Shown here in pieces: positions 1-11,932 of a stretch of DNA of 64,000 nt. This DNA is from Myxocyprinus asiaticus (taxonomy: Eukaryota > Chordata > Actinopteri > Cypriniformes > Catostomidae). The notes below the pieces were generated by a model. That model was not told the DNA's origin. It saw nothing but the letters and a program-made list of their open reading frames with translations, and made no database searches. The stretch is from contig NC_059368.1 of assembly GCF_019703515.2 (NCBI RefSeq), positions 37,623,831-37,687,830 on the forward strand. The letters run 5' to 3'. Numbering within the stretch: position 1 is the stretch's first letter; the number at the start of each line of letters is the position of its first letter. The position numbers were made by a program, and so were the translations under genes.

Positions 1-643
1 CTTAAAAAGGCTGTATTTGGAGGTAGTAAGGCATCAAGGCATGTCTAAATCCATTGTTTACATAAATGTCTGCAGAGATGCCTTTATCTAGTCATTTTTT
101 TTAATATAACATAAATGTGTCCTTCACTGTCTTAGATCTCTCACAATCTTGTGCACAATTCGCCCGTTGGTCGAAAGAATATAACGACATCCGAATGAGC
201 CGCTGAATGCAGCAAATGTTTATAAATGTCCAGTTTTCTTTTTTTCCCTACTTGACTTTGAGACTGAGAAATAAGCATTGTAGTATCTAAATATTTGCTT
301 AGTATTCTCTGAAGCTCCCTTGAATTTGTTTTAGATCATTAGACAACATTATAGTGCCTTAGAAGGCTACCTGAAACCAGTTTCCTTACAAGGTACCTTC
401 AGACACAAACACTGCCTGTGAAGTCACGGACTTATTGGGAATTGAGGCATCAATTCAGCTGCATTAGCTTTCGGATGTAGATAAGATGTTTAGTAGGCAA
501 ACAACCAGGCAGATTGTGATTGGCAAGTTTCAAACTTTAATGCCCCTCATTCATGTTTTTGTTAGCTTTTCCAGGAAATGAATGTGTGCATGTACGTTCT
601 TGCTTGTGCATTCTGGTATTCACGTATGTTTATGTGTTCACAG
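1..643 (+). other. intron of the SLC22 gene (5' part off-window)
   Basis: Sequence upstream of the first recognisable SLC22 exon, ending in a TTCACAG acceptor. I see no further exon, RNA gene or complete repeat in it. The exons for the first half of the transporter must lie before this window. Confidence 0.7.
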
Positions 644-770
644 GGTGCTCCCAAAGTCTGCCCGTTGGTTGATGGCCAATCAGAAGCATGAACAGGCATT
701 GGATCTGATTAGTAAGGCAGCACTTATTAACGGCAAACCTCTGGACGATGATGACATGGAGCTTTGCAAG
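644..770 (+). CDS. slc22a13: SLC22 transporter exon (large cytoplasmic loop after TM6)
   Basis: First of six exons of an SLC22 (organic anion/cation transporter, MFS) gene. It is preceded by TTCACAG and followed by GTATGC, entering in phase 2 and leaving in phase 0. It encodes LPKSARWLMANQKHEQALDL and then an acidic stretch, matching the family's intracellular loop signature (P-E-S-x-R-W-L followed by an A-x-x-x-N-G-K segment). The usual Glu of the PES motif is Lys here. The protein would be a plasma-membrane transporter of small organic anions. Assignment to SLC22A13 (OAT10) rather than SLC22A7 rests mainly on later exons. Family assignment is near certain; the orthologue is my best guess, and fish carry several slc22a13/slc22a7 paralogues. 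Confidence 0.85.
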
Positions 771-1563
771 GTATGCTATACTTGTAGTCTCACGTAGCCA
801 AACTTTGGACTTACAGTAAGAAATCTGGTCCACTTTGTAGCATATTCTGGCCAAGAACCTACCACTTAGATGGGTAGATACCATTTTACTAACATGAAAA
901 TGACCAACCACAGTGTGTTTAGATTTACGTGTTTAGGGGTGGGTTTATTTGAAGTAGTTGATATCACAGTAAAAGAACAGCAGGGAAAAATATTCAAAAA
1001 ATGGTGTGTCAATCTGTACAGAAAATACAGAAGTAATGAGCAGAAATGAATGTAGACTTTGTAAATAATCTGAACTTTTAGACAGATGGAAGTTCTGATC
1101 ACAGACAGAACACAAGGTGGATTTACTGATTTAAAGCTGCAAAATTTGGCTAATCTTGTGGTAAGTTTTTCCTCAGAAGTGCTAATAATATCAAGCAGAT
1201 ACTGTACCTTTTAAACACAATTTTGTTCCCCAGCAGACTGAAAAAAAAAAAAAAAACTTTGTACCAGACAAAAACTGGACAAAAAACAAAAAGCTCTACT
1301 GCAGTCAGGCAATCTGATTGAAGCTAGCGATTTTCACGTGTCCAGTTTTGTGTGCAATATGCATCAAACATGAAGTTAACTTGGTCTGTTGGTGTGGGGT
1401 GCCATGGGTGTGCCATCTGAGACTATTGCTGGGTTTTCATCTAACTATATATATTCAAATTTTAAATTGGATTGGAAATGCTTGATATTCTCAATATTCA
1501 CTTAAAGGTATATGCACTAGGCAGAGGTTTATTTTCTAGAGTTTCGCATAGGTCAAAATGCAC

Positions 1564-1925
1564 ATTAAAGATGCACTCAGTAATTTTTTAAGATTTTTTA
1601 AGTATGTCGAAGTGGCTTACTTTAGCTTACACTGACACCTAGTTGCGTGGATGCTGCATCATTCAAACACAGTAGTTTTCAGTTACCAATGCCACTGTAG
1701 AAATTCACTATGCACAGTAAGCCAGGATTAAATTAATCCATGAATGAAAGTGTCAAATAACAAAGCAGTTTCTAAGATTAAGCGAGTAGTATTCAGTTGG
1801 TCATGTGATGCTAACATGGTGTGCCCCCGCTCCATGTAGAATGAAAAAGCTTTTAAAAGTTTACTGATATTACTGAACTCTTCATCTCACATGAGTGGTC
1901 ATAATTTTATACATTTATATATGAT
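1564..1925. repeat. MITE-like dispersed repeat, family A, copy 1
   Basis: Begins near TTAAAGATGCACTCAGTAA and shares a long stretch, in the same order and orientation, with 31830-32236 (segments such as GCATCATTCAAA, AGTTTTCAGTTAC and GTAGAAATTCACT). The second copy ends in the inverse, TTACTGAGTGCACCTTTAA. The two together define a terminal-inverted-repeat, non-coding element. Its right end is degenerate here. It lies in an SLC22 intron. Confidence 0.7.
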
Positions 1926-2119
1926 TTTATATATATGAGTGAACCTTTTAGGTGATGAAAATGATTATGTGTTTTGACCATTTGTGCATGTGTTTCCATT
2001 CCTTCTCACAAAAGCAATTCTTCAGACATAGCTCTTGACATTCGGAAGTGTTTAACCCACAGCTGGTCATTAAAGTGGCTCCTTACAATCCACCAGAACA
2101 GCTTTGAACGTGGATGTTT

Positions 2120-2545
2120 TCTGGGTTTATGGAGGCTGCTGGTGTCTGGGCATCTGGGGTGCATTAACGCACAGGCTTACACGGCTGAAGCCCAGGGACC
2201 CACAACAACCAGGGGGCCCAGCTCATCCGCCACCCCATTTTCCCCTGTCCATGTTCACGGGAGGCGTGTCTAAATGCTTTCAGTGGGAGACGCGTTTGTT
2301 GACACGGAGATAGTGCACAACTGTGAAAGGCGTCCGTGTAGCATATGTTCAATGCAAAGCAGGTTTGCTTTGCATTGAACATATGCTACACGGACCAACC
2401 CCCCGCTCAACAACTGAAAGGGGGCCTTCACGGAACAGTGAGCCTATGTGCCCAGAGGTACCTTAAAGCGCCCCTGCTGGGCATAGCAGCCATTTTAGCC
2501 CACATTATATATCACACTCATTCTGCTGCATCTCTTGGCAGCATT
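2120..2545. repeat. GC-rich intronic block with a perfect hairpin
   Basis: Locally GC-rich stretch in an AT-rich intron, containing the 30-bp perfect inverted repeat annotated separately. It has no open frame I recognise. It is probably a transposon fragment, but I cannot name the family. Confidence 0.35.
2332..2395. repeat. perfect 30-bp inverted repeat, 4-bp loop
   Basis: The left arm (2332-2361) starts GTCCGTGTAGCATATG. The right arm (2366-2395) is its exact reverse complement. The spacer is GGTT. No mismatch was found over 30 bp, and the symmetry stops abruptly on both sides. Confidence 0.95.
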
Positions 2546-3289
2546 TAATAAAATTATGTACAGTAGCGCAAATATAACTCTCACCAAAGCAAGTCATTCA
2601 GCTGCTCTATCATGACAATGCGGGCTCCCTCAGGAAAATGTGCATGATGTAGTAGGCTAGATATGGAAACGTGCAATGATTTTGCATTTGCTTTGGTTGA
2701 CTTTTAAGAAATGCGCTTAAAATAAGAAACATTTGTATAGAAACCTAGCTTATGACTAGCATTATCTTATCTGTCTTTTACTGGAAAGACCTGTTAATTT
2801 TTCAAAGCTAGTTCTATAGTGGCGTTTTTGCCTTGGGAAATGTGCGGGAGGTGTGGGAACTATTAAATGGTATAGAACTTACAAATTTTCAGTTTGTGTG
2901 AATGTTACATTCTGTAGGTAGTTATGCAAATAAGAAATACATTCATAAATTTCATCTGTCTTAGGAGTAAAACAGCATCATCACAAAACTCTAATTTGCT
3001 AAACTGTTTTAGACAAAGCAAGTTACAGTGGGCTAATCAAAGCGATACTTGTGTTGCTCAAGACAATAATGACTGACAGTATCTTCCCCTCCTTAGCTCC
3101 TTAGAGACTGACAGCCTCAGACATCAATCAATCACTTGCATTGCATTTCTTTTCCATACAATGTAAGTAAATGGTCACAAAGGCTAACATTTTGTCTAAT
3201 AGGTCATTTTGTGTTCCATTAAAGAAGGAAAGTCATAGGTGGTAGCCTTGACTTTCTAGATTTTGCAAGATTGTTTCATTAGCTGGACC

Positions 3290-3535
3290 TGGCTGCGCTG
3301 GTAGACCATCTTGGACCAGCAATAAACTGGCTGCCATGTTTCAAAAATGAGCTTGGCCAACTGATATAACCAGGTTTTTCCAGCAGGTCTCATGACCAAG
3401 ATTATCTACAGGCCCAGCCTGGTCCTCACCAGCTAGTGGTCCAGCTGGCCAACAACCTAAACCATTTTGGACCAGCCAGAAACCAGCTACCATGCTGAAA
3501 GGCAGTTCCCACATTACACTGGTTTTAGCTGGATT
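3290..3535. repeat. dispersed repeat with CCAGC/GCTGG motifs
   Basis: A run of degenerate motifs built from ACCAGC, CAGCTGG and CCATGCTG, ending just before SLC22 exon 3681-3787. A related stretch lies at 12955-13112 (TGCTGGTTAAGATGG, CCAGCATGG). This fits a widespread fish repeat of imperfect CAGCATGGT-type units. No coding content. Confidence 0.5.
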
Positions 3536-3680
3536 TTCCTGCAGGGCTTTGCAGTTATATTTGCATTTTATCTGGAATGTAACCAAGTTACATCTCCCTT
3601 TAGAAAGGAATATTCAAAACATTCTCAGTCATCCAACTTCTCCTACAAAGGAGTCACATTTAATCTCTCTTACTTTGCAG

Positions 3681-3787
3681 AACACCAAAAACTCAGAGAA
3701 ACTGCAAGACCTGCGGAAGTACACAGTCATTGATCTGGTCCGAACACCCACAATGAGGAAACAGTCCCTCATTCTGTTCTACCTCTG
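3681..3787 (+). CDS. slc22a13: SLC22 transporter exon (loop to start of TM7)
   Basis: Acceptor TTTGCAG, donor GTAAAA; enters in phase 0 and leaves in phase 2. It encodes a basic linker, then YTVIDLVRTPTMRKQSLILF. The D-L-x-R-T-P-x-(L/M)-R-K-x-(S/T)-L pattern is the standard SLC22 sequence leading into TM7. The last codon (Trp) is split TG/G across the junction with the exon at 4658. The 107-bp length is the usual one for this exon class. It lies 2.9 kb after the previous exon, across an intron holding a MITE and the hairpin block. Confidence 0.93.
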
Positions 3788-4657
3788 GTAAAAATACACT
3801 CTTAGATGCAAACAACACAACCTAAATTCCGAATGAATGGTTCAACAGTTGATCTTAAGCAAACACCATTCACATGTTCAAAGCTCAGATCTAGAATTCT
3901 CAGAGCAAGCAAAAAAACTGAAGAAACAGACTAAGTAAGGCCAGTAAGGAAAGGAGTGATGCAAGAGGAAGAGATCAAAAGAGATATCAAGAACGTCTAG
4001 ACTCAACTGCACATGCAAGTTAGTTACATGAGCTTTATAAAGCAACATCTCTGAAACTCTTATTTAAGTCTGAAGAAAGCTACTCTCACTCTCTTCTAAA
4101 AGGAATACGTCTCAGTTGTGCAACTTAATAGAAAAAAAAAACACTCATGTCAAAACATTACAGTCATTCCTCATTTCTGTTCAGGAAAGTTACACTGTAA
4201 CTCCAAAACAGCATAAATCTAACTAAATGTATTGAGGTTAATGCTTAAACAATACAAATAATTTGTTAAGAAAAATCACCTTAATTTAGCCTAATAAATA
4301 TTGTCTAAAAACAAGTCTAAATGTCTTACACAGCTTAGCTTCTCAATTAAATGTATCTTGCATTCAGGATATTTATATATATTTTGTTCTGGAAAACAAG
4401 TAATGTATAGAAGTACAGTAAGTGCACAACTCTCTTCAGATTTACTTTTAACAATTATTTCTTTGGCTTTGCAGTAATCTAATTCACTCACACATTCCTG
4501 CATTTCATGACTAATTTCTTTACATTATGCATATTTTCATTTTTTGTACAATGATAATCATATTATTAATAATAATAACATAACTACTTCTGCTTTAGCT
4601 CTGTAGTTCTGGTTCACAAAATGGTGGTATGAATTTTACTGACTGTGTTTTTTACAG

Positions 4658-4869
4658 GTTTGTAAACGTCCTGGTATATTATGGGCTGTCACTCAATATA
4701 TCAGACTTTGGGATGAATATCTACCTGACGCAGATGATCTTTGGCTTGGTGGAGATGCCAGCACGTACCATTACACTCTTCACCCTAAACCGCTCTCGCA
4801 GGATATCCCAGTTAGCATTCTTAGCAGTAGGAGGCCTGGCCTGCCTTCTCACCATATTCATACCTGATG
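4658..4869 (+). CDS. slc22a13: SLC22 transporter exon (TM7-TM8 and conserved loop)
   Basis: Acceptor TTTACAG, donor GTAGGT, 212 bp. The encoded stretch VYYGLSLNISDFGMNIYLTQ followed by MIFGLVEMPAR is the most diagnostic part of the gene. YYGLSL, the D-F-G motif, Y-L-T-Q, I-F-G-x-V-E and P-A-R together resemble SLC22A13 (OAT10) more than SLC22A6 or SLC22A7. It continues through a second hydrophobic segment to IFIPD, where a split Asp codon bridges to the exon at 9516. OAT10 exchanges urate or nicotinate and similar organic anions in mammals; whether this fish copy shares those substrates cannot be read from sequence. Confidence 0.93.
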
Positions 4870-5907
4870 GTAGGTGAAAAACTCAACATCTACTCAACTA
4901 AGCTCTACAATCACTAAGACTCAAGAGGTCCACCTAAAGGGTTATCAAATTATCCAGCTACAATGTGTATAAGATCCTGTCAGTCACTTTAAGGCAAGTA
5001 AGGTCATGCGGTGGACATATAATGCAATTAGGCAGCTATTTTCTTGTCAAAGAGATTTGGAGAGATTTGGAAAAAAAAGACAGCAATAACATCTGCCAAC
5101 AATGGTATCATAAACTGTGCTTCTTAAGCTCAAATCGTGCAAAAAAAAATTTTTTTTTTTTAGCCTGGTCCACCTTATGTTCAGTCAACTGACTAGCAAT
5201 GTCTCTATCAAAAAGTTGATTGGCTCTTTTAACTGTAAGGTGGGACTTCCATTCCTACAGCTGCCATATTTAGCGTTATGGTTTCCCCCATTCATATGAG
5301 CAGGGTCCGAAATTAATGTTTAAGATTACCAGCCAAGGTGGCTGGTTGTGCTGTATGTTGTTTATTCACTAAAAAGAACCAGCTCAATAAATGAATTTTT
5401 TGCAGGAATCGGACAACACTGATTGCACTGTAAATTGTTGATTCACTAAAAAGAATCATCTCAAAAGAGTCCTTTGTTGCAGAATCAGACCTCTACACTG
5501 GTGATGCTTTATGTTTCATGGTGTAGATTCAGTAGTAATGTTGCGGCACTGCGAAATAGTAGTGTATCAAAACACACTATTAGTATTTTAGTTTAGTTTT
5601 CTTTTTGCATTGTAATAATAATGCATGTTCGAGATCCTTCAATGGCACCGGATGTCATAAAAATCATTTGGTTCTGGTGTTTTTAAAAACCAGTTCCCAA
5701 CCCTATTACTTAATTATATGGACATCTAGTGACAGCAATCAACAAATTTTATGTGTGGTGGTTGGTAATTAAAACTTACTCATCCACTGAACTTACTCAA
5801 AACTTACTCATCTTCCCTTCTTCTCAATGGCATGAATGGTCCTGAACATTGCATTCATTGCTTCTAGATTTCTTAGACTATCAATGAGCAGCGAAGCTAG
5901 CTAAATT

Positions 5908-6245
5908 CTTCTTCTTCTTTTGGCTGCTCCCGTTACGGTTTGCCACAGCGGACCATCCGTGATCCGCATATTTCACTTGGCATGGGTTTTATGCCGGATA
6001 CCCTACCTGACACAACCCCCAGTGGCTGGGGGACTCTCACTCACATCTACGGGGCAATTTAGAGTCTCCAGTTCACTAAACTTGCTTGTTTTTGGACTTG
6101 TGGGGGAAACCGGAGCACCCGGAGCACCCGGAGGAAACACATGCAAACACAGGGAGAACATGCAAAATCCACACAGAAAGGCCCAGTTGAGCTGGGGCTC
6201 AAACCCGGGACCTTCGAAATTAGCTAACTATCATTCTGAAATTAT
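5908..6245 (-). mobile_element. tRNA-derived SINE-type repeat
   Basis: On the minus strand it starts with a B-box-like GGTCCCGGGTTTGAGCC, as in tRNA-headed SINEs. The body has TTTCTGTGTGGATTTTGCAT, CATGTTCTCCCTGTG, TTTCCTCCGGGTGCTCCGG and a TAAATTGCCCCGTAGATGTG core. It ends in an AAG repeat at its 3' end (CTT on the + strand at 5908-5919). The A box is degenerate. The body sequence is common in teleost genomes; I cannot give a subfamily. A near-tandem GGAGCACCC duplication sits at 6112-6130. Confidence 0.65.
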
Positions 6246-6879
6246 TCAAACTGTAATAGCAGAGCCGTTCAATCTAAACATTTTATGGTAATTGCATCAA
6301 ACACCTGTGACCATGACTGTAGGCCTAGGGACCACCCATGAGGACAAAACTGGAACTTGTTACATTAATTTGGCATAGATATTGATAGAAAAGAAAAATT
6401 GGGAACCTGACAATGTTTGACAATTTTAATTCATCCACCAAAGTGGCATGTGACACTGAAATTCACCGGCCAAATAGAAAATCTACCACCATTTGCCGTG
6501 TTCATTTCGGACCCTGTATAAGAGTGACCCATCTCATCCTATGATGTCTCTGGCCCTGTTCGAAATTGGAATTCTCAGCCCTAATGGCCCTCCTCTGAGT
6601 CTACACTTTGCTGCTTGGACTGTTTGTCCATAGTCCATTGTAGAGTCCGTACCAGTGTGGGATCTTCAAAGGGGTGCATCGAGGACACATAGCGGCCATA
6701 AAGGGGACACCCATGAGCACCCTTCTTAAAGAAAAAATGACCAATGAATTTCATGGCTCCTCAGTTTTCATAACACTGCTTACTACTGTGGATTGTTCAG
6801 AGGTCTGGAGCATTCTGAACCACATCTAAATATCTTGACATACGCAAATTGTTTGTTTATATAACTTACCCATTTGTAG

Positions 6880-9385
6880 AAATATGATGAAAGCAGAGGT
6901 GGTGGTGTATGTTTTATGAACAACAAATCCTGGTGTGATCAGAGGAACATACATTCTATCAAGTCTTTCTGCTCTCCTGATCTGGAATTTCTCATGCTTC
7001 TGTGTCGACCATTCTGGCTACCGAGGGAATTCACAGCGGTCATTATCACAAGCCAACACAGACCGGGCACTCAAGGAACTGTATGGGAGTATAAGTGAGC
7101 AGGAAACTGCGGGATGTTCCGGTCCGCCTCTGATGATGACATCGAGGTTTACGCTGATAGCGTAACGTGTTTCGTCAGAAAGAGCATAGAGGATGTTGTT
7201 CCGAGCAAAACAATATGGACCTACCACAACCAGAAGCCATGGATAAATAGCAATGTTCGTGCATCACTTGATGTGCGGACCTCAGCTTTTAATTCTGGGA
7301 ATGCGGAGGAGCATAAACAAGCCAGTTATGCACTAAACTATCAGAGCAGCAAAACGGCAGTACAGGGACAAGATTGAAGGACAGTTTAACACCACCAACT
7401 CTAGAAGCATGTGGCAGGGAATTCATATCATCACGGACTACAAAGGGAATAAAAACTCCGGCGTGAACACCACTGTCTCTCTCCCGGATGAGCTAAATAC
7501 TTTTTATGCTCATTTCGAGGGAAATAACACCGCCCTCGTGGAGAGAGCTCTCGCAGCCGAAGCTACAGAGGTTAATTCACTCTCCGTCTCTGTAGCGGAT
7601 GTAACCTTATTCTTCCGACGGGTGAATGCCGGGTCCAGACGGCATTCCGGGCCGTGTCATCAGAGCGTGCACAAACCAACTGGCTGGTGTTTTTATGGAC
7701 TTTTTCAACCTTTCCCTCTCCTTGTCTGTGGTCCCCACATGCTTTAAAATGTCCACTATTGTGCCTGTACCAAAGCAATCCAAAATCACTTGCTTAAATG
7801 ACTGATGTCCTTTTGCTCTGATCCCCATCATCAGCAAATGCTTTGAGAGACTAATCAGAGATTACATCTGCTCTGTGCTGCCTCCCTCACTGGACCCATT
7901 GCAGTTTGCTTACCGCAACAACCGCTCCACTGATGATGCCATTGCATCTACACTACACACTGCTCTCTCCCACCTGGAAAAAATGAACACATGTGAGAAT
8001 GCTGTTTGTAGACTACAGCTCTGCATTCAACACCATAGTGCCCTCCAAGCTAGATGAGAAACTCTGGGCTCTGGGCTTAAACAGCTTGCTGTGCAGCTGG
8101 ATCCTGGACTTCCTGTCAAGCAGACACCAGGTGGTTAGAATAGGCAGCAACATTTCCTCATCACTGACCCTCAACGCTGGAGCCCCGCAGGGCTGTGTTC
8201 TCAGCCCACTCCTGTATTCCCTGTACACACATGACTGTGTGGCAACACATAGCTCCAATGCCATCATTGAGTTTGCTGATGATACGACGGAGGTAGGTCT
8301 GATCACTGACAATGATGAAACAGCCTACAGAGAGGAGGTGCACACTCTGACACACTGGTGTCAGGAGCACAACCTCTCCCTCAACGTCAGCAAGACAAAG
8401 GAGCTTGTGGTGGACTTCAGAAGTAAAGACAGAGAACACAGGTCCATCACCATCAATGGAGCACCGGTGGATAAAGTCAGCAGCTTCAAGTTCCTCTGTG
8501 TCCACATCACTGAGGAACTCACATGGTCCGTCCACACTGAGGCCGTTGTGAAGAAGGCTCATCAGCGCCTCTTCTTCCTGAGACGGCTGAGGAAGTTTGG
8601 AATGAACCGCCACATCCTCACACGGTTCTACACCAGCACTGTAGAGAGCATCCTGACTGGCTGCATCTCCACCTGGTATGGCAATAGCACTGTCCACAAC
8701 CGCAAAGCACTGCAAAGGGTGGTGTGAACTGCCAGACACATCATCGGAGGTGAGCTTCCCTCCCTCCAGGACATCTCTACCAGGCGGTGTGTGAAAAAAG
8801 CTTGGAAGATCATCAGAGACTCTAGCCACCCGAGCCATGGGCTGCTTTCACTGCTACCATCAGGCAGGCGGTATCGCAGCATCAGGACCTGCACCAGCCG
8901 ACTTCATGACAGCTTCTTCCCCCAAGCAATCAGACTTTTGAACTCTTGATCTCTCACGTTCAATATACATCAGCACTGCATTTTATTAATCTTATTATCT
9001 CACACTGGACTGTCATAAATTATATTCTCTCTTAACAACACACTGGCAACTGACTATCAACTAACAGCCTGAATGTCAATACAGTACAATACAACCTGCT
9101 GTATATTTTATATATACTATTTTTATTGTATAATGTGTATTCTATATTGTGTGTTTTGTATACTGTACATTCTATTTATTATTTGTATATTGTGTTGTGT
9201 GTAATTACGTGTATATTAAATATGTAAATTGTGTCGTGTAAATCTGATGTTTATTGTAATTGGTATATGTCTCATCACTGTCATGACTGCAATGTTGCTC
9301 GGAACTGCACCCAAGACTTTCACCCACTATTGCACTTGTGTATATGGTTGTGTAACAATAAAAGTGATTTGATTTGACATAAGGT
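6880..9385 (+). mobile_element. L2-type LINE, copy 1 (5' truncated)
   Basis: Non-LTR retrotransposon in the sense orientation of the host gene. Coding order is a C-terminal piece of the apurinic endonuclease (about 6895-7060: SPDLEFL, RPFWLPREF), a linker (7180-7540: WINSNVRASL and MWQG-x-H-x-I-T-D-Y-K), then RT (7560-8940). The 3' UTR is AT-rich and ends with AATAAAAGTGATTTGATTTGA, a 3' tail of short TGATT units typical of L2-clade elements. It closely matches copy 2 at 24962-28042 along the shared part. It is inactive: several frameshifts and stops, detailed under the RT entry. I saw no target-site duplication. Confidence 0.85.
6916..8940 (+). pseudogene. degenerate L2 endonuclease/reverse transcriptase ORF
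   Basis: The longest open piece is 7993-8727. RT landmarks are [50 protein letters not shown] (8179-8238) and the catalytic FADD (8272-8283). Downstream is LVVDFR, then the thumb region [13 protein letters not shown]. Breaks: the consensus residues around the A-G-P-D-G motif are lost near 7620-7650; a TGA interrupts at 7802; a two-base loss at about 7990 shifts frame just before VDYSSAF; and a TGA at 8725 cuts the tail, which continues readably to about 8940. The same two-base loss occurs in copy 2. Confidence 0.85.
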
Positions 9386-9515
9386 TTATAGAACTAAGTT
9401 TCATGTGCAACTTTCCTCTAGGCATTCAGGATTTGAGGACAAGGCCAGGCATTTAAACATGACTTTCTGTCATAACCAATCCAACCTCAGCCATACATCA
9501 TTTCTGTCCCCTTAG

Positions 9516-9624
9516 ATCTGTCCATTGTTCGCACAATACTTGCCATGGTGGGTAAGTTTGGGATCACCGCCTCATTGTCCATTGTGTACATCTACTCAGC
9601 AGAGGTCTTCCCAACTGTCATCAG
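9516..9624 (+). CDS. slc22a13: SLC22 transporter exon (TM9-TM10 region)
   Basis: Acceptor CCCCTTAG, donor GTGAGC, 109 bp, entering in phase 1 and leaving in phase 2. It encodes [20 protein letters not shown], then [15 protein letters not shown]. This is the strongly conserved SLC22 segment in which G-K is followed by a helix and the Y-(S/T)-x-E-x-(F/Y)-P-T-x-(I/L)-R signature at the cytoplasmic end. Exon length and phase match the usual SLC22 gene structure. No defect seen. Confidence 0.95.
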
Positions 9625-10595
9625 GTGAGCAAGAGCAAGAGAAACTGCTCAGTTTAAGGTTTCATAGGGGGTTTTGATAAATACCTAAGACATGTGAACA
9701 AGTTCCAAACAAATTGGAATGTCACCGAACTCGTAAATCAAGTCATACATAAGTCAAGTATACCACACAGGGAAGAGGTGGTTACGGATAGAGCTGGCTA
9801 TTTACAATATATCTTAATGACAATGTACCAGTAAACACTGAAACTCTTCTCCAGGCTCTCTACCCACATTTACTATCTTTTTAGCCAGACAGAGAAATAT
9901 AATAGAGGACAGGAAATGAATACACCGCATGTTTGAGTTTGTCCGCCCTGGGTTTCTTTTTTTTTTATTTCACACCGCAACTAGTCCCGCCTCTCCGAGA
10001 TTCCCATTGGTCAATGGATGTCTACAGCAGAGTGTGTTGAAGCAAAAGTTTAAAAGTTTTCAACCTTTGACGGGGCTTTACTATCATAAACCCTTGCGTT
10101 TTCCCTCTCCGTACTTCCAACACACTATCCCCTTTGAAATCAATGCATTTGCAGCTCTGACACAATGTGCCCTCTAGTGTGTAGGCTCCCTTATTGTCGG
10201 TGTGATGGACACGCCACAACGGATTATAATGGGGTTCTATTGCTTTTGATGCAACGCTCATGTCCGGTGTAGATAGGGTATTAAGGTTCGGTCACATTTA
10301 CCCTTGCACGGCAAAATACAGCTGGCAAAATAGTTTGTGGGTTGCCCCTACTGGGGGTTCGGTTGCCAGCTGGTGCTTATCCTTTACCACCATCCCCCAA
10401 TCTGATGGGGCGACTAATTTTCAAAGAAATATCAAATCAGGCCAACAAAATAATTACATGAATTTATTATTAGTATGTATTCACACTTGGTTTGCTTGCC
10501 TGCGTTAACATGAACTGTACCCCAGACCACCTTTTCAAGTTAACTCAGCTGCGGTTTGCTGGTGTGAAAGTCTTTCTTCCTCTCAATTTCTGCAG

Positions 10596-10808
10596 ACAAA
10601 ATGGCATAGGTATGGGTTCGATGTGTGCGCGGGCAGGTGGTGTGATTGCACCCATCATCTACCTCTTGAGAAACATCAGCCGTCATGCCCCCATGGTGGT
10701 GTTTGGCTTGTGTCCGCTAATAGGTGCTGCCCTCACCATGTTTCTGCCTGAGACAGCCCATTCGCCTCTTCCAGACACAATAGAGGATGTGGAGCGCACC
10801 AGTGCCAG
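10596..10808 (+). CDS. slc22a13: SLC22 transporter exon (TM11-TM12)
   Basis: Acceptor TTTCTGCAG, donor GTGAGA, 213 bp. It continues the R-Q-x-G-x-G-M motif as RQNGIGMGSMCARAGGVIAP, then two hydrophobic helices, then FLPETAHSPLPDTIEDVER. The L-P-E-T-x-x-x-x-L-P-D-T-(I/V)-x-D-(V/L)-E signature is the family's hallmark at the start of the cytoplasmic C-terminus and is also seen in OAT1 and OAT2, so it does not separate subtypes. The frame is intact across both junctions. Confidence 0.95.
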
Positions 10809-11932
10809 GTGAGATAACCCCAACCCTCCCCACTCTAGGTCAAATATATTAAAGATGGATTTTTCATTGGAAAAAAGTGAAACATTTATTGGATTATAGA
10901 AAGACTGTGAACATTAAAAATCTTTGTTCATTTGAGAACTGGAGTAGACCAAGTGTATTTGATTGAGTTCTGATGTTGGTTTTTAGCAGGCCAACATGGA
11001 ATTTGCAGAACTATGCGCAAAACTCAGCAGATTTTCGCAGGATTGTAAAGCTCATCATTCAAGTTCTATACACTCTCTAGCCTCACATAGCTAGACCTCT
11101 GACTTTGGCAAAAAGTCTGGTTACATATTCCAGCTTAAACTGGCTAAAACCTGCCCCCTTAGACAGAAAGAGCCATCTGACTGACATGTAAAGCAATCAA
11201 TCACAATTTTTTAAATTATTATTACAAGCTATTTAGTGGTGGGGTTATCTGATATATAATACCATAACAGCAACATGCCGCAATCCTCAAGAGTGATTGC
11301 AAAGACAGCACAAATATAGAAGAAAATGTGTAGAGAGTACAGTAGAGAAAATAAAGTAAAGTGGGTCTCTAATTTACTTGCTACTAAGTGCTTCAAACAA
11401 AACTTTAAATATGTAATGTCACTAACCTGGCAAATATTGGCAAATCCATTGATTAGCACAGAAAATGCAGAAAAGTCTGCAGATTCTATCTGGGCCTATT
11501 TTTAAGTTTTCCTTTGAGGTTTTACAAATGTGCATGCCTGCAGCATAAAATGTTATCATGGTATGAACACTTATTAAAAAACTTTTCATTAGTTCCTTAT
11601 TATTGTTTTGAGTAGTTTTATTTAGGTTAGTTGTTGACACTTACAGTATGGACTCTGAAATGATGCCAGCACCCTCACCAGGGACATTTAAAAAAAAAAT
11701 AGTTTTCTCCGTGGTCGGATTTGGAATTTTTTTCCCTTTGCCATTCCATCTCTTTTTAATAAGGAGAGCTGGATAGAACATAAACCAAAAATGAAAACAA
11801 CTGAAGTGTTTAACTGCTGCACTCTGAGTCCGGAAAACCACAATATGCTAATATGAACATATTTTGTTCAGAACAGATCACAGTTAAACCCGATACACTT
11901 GAAATGTTGTTTATTTTGCCCTTGTTTTACAG

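Larger units (their letters stand above)
4870..9515 (+). other. SLC22 intron filled by mobile DNA
   Basis: A 4.6-kb intron with consensus donor (GTAGGT) and acceptor (CCCCTTAG). It contains a minus-strand SINE (about 5908-6245) and a sense-oriented L2 LINE (about 6880-9385). The stretches 4880-5900 and 6250-6880 are AT-rich with no gene that I can see. Confidence 0.85.

Noticed and set aside
1974..2548. Short open frames in the GC-rich intronic block
   Set aside because: They overlap the perfect palindrome, so the two strands encode near-mirror peptides; no motif and no splice signals.
5920..6291. 123-codon + frame with a Gly-Ala-Pro run resembling collagen (GETGAPGAPGG)
   Set aside because: It is the reverse strand of a SINE-type repeat; the run comes from the GGAGCACCC duplication.
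8161..8838. 225-codon open frame antisense to the L2 reverse transcriptase
   Set aside because: Exact shadow of the RT coding strand; the sense frame carries all RT motifs, and a shorter shadow occurs in copy 2.
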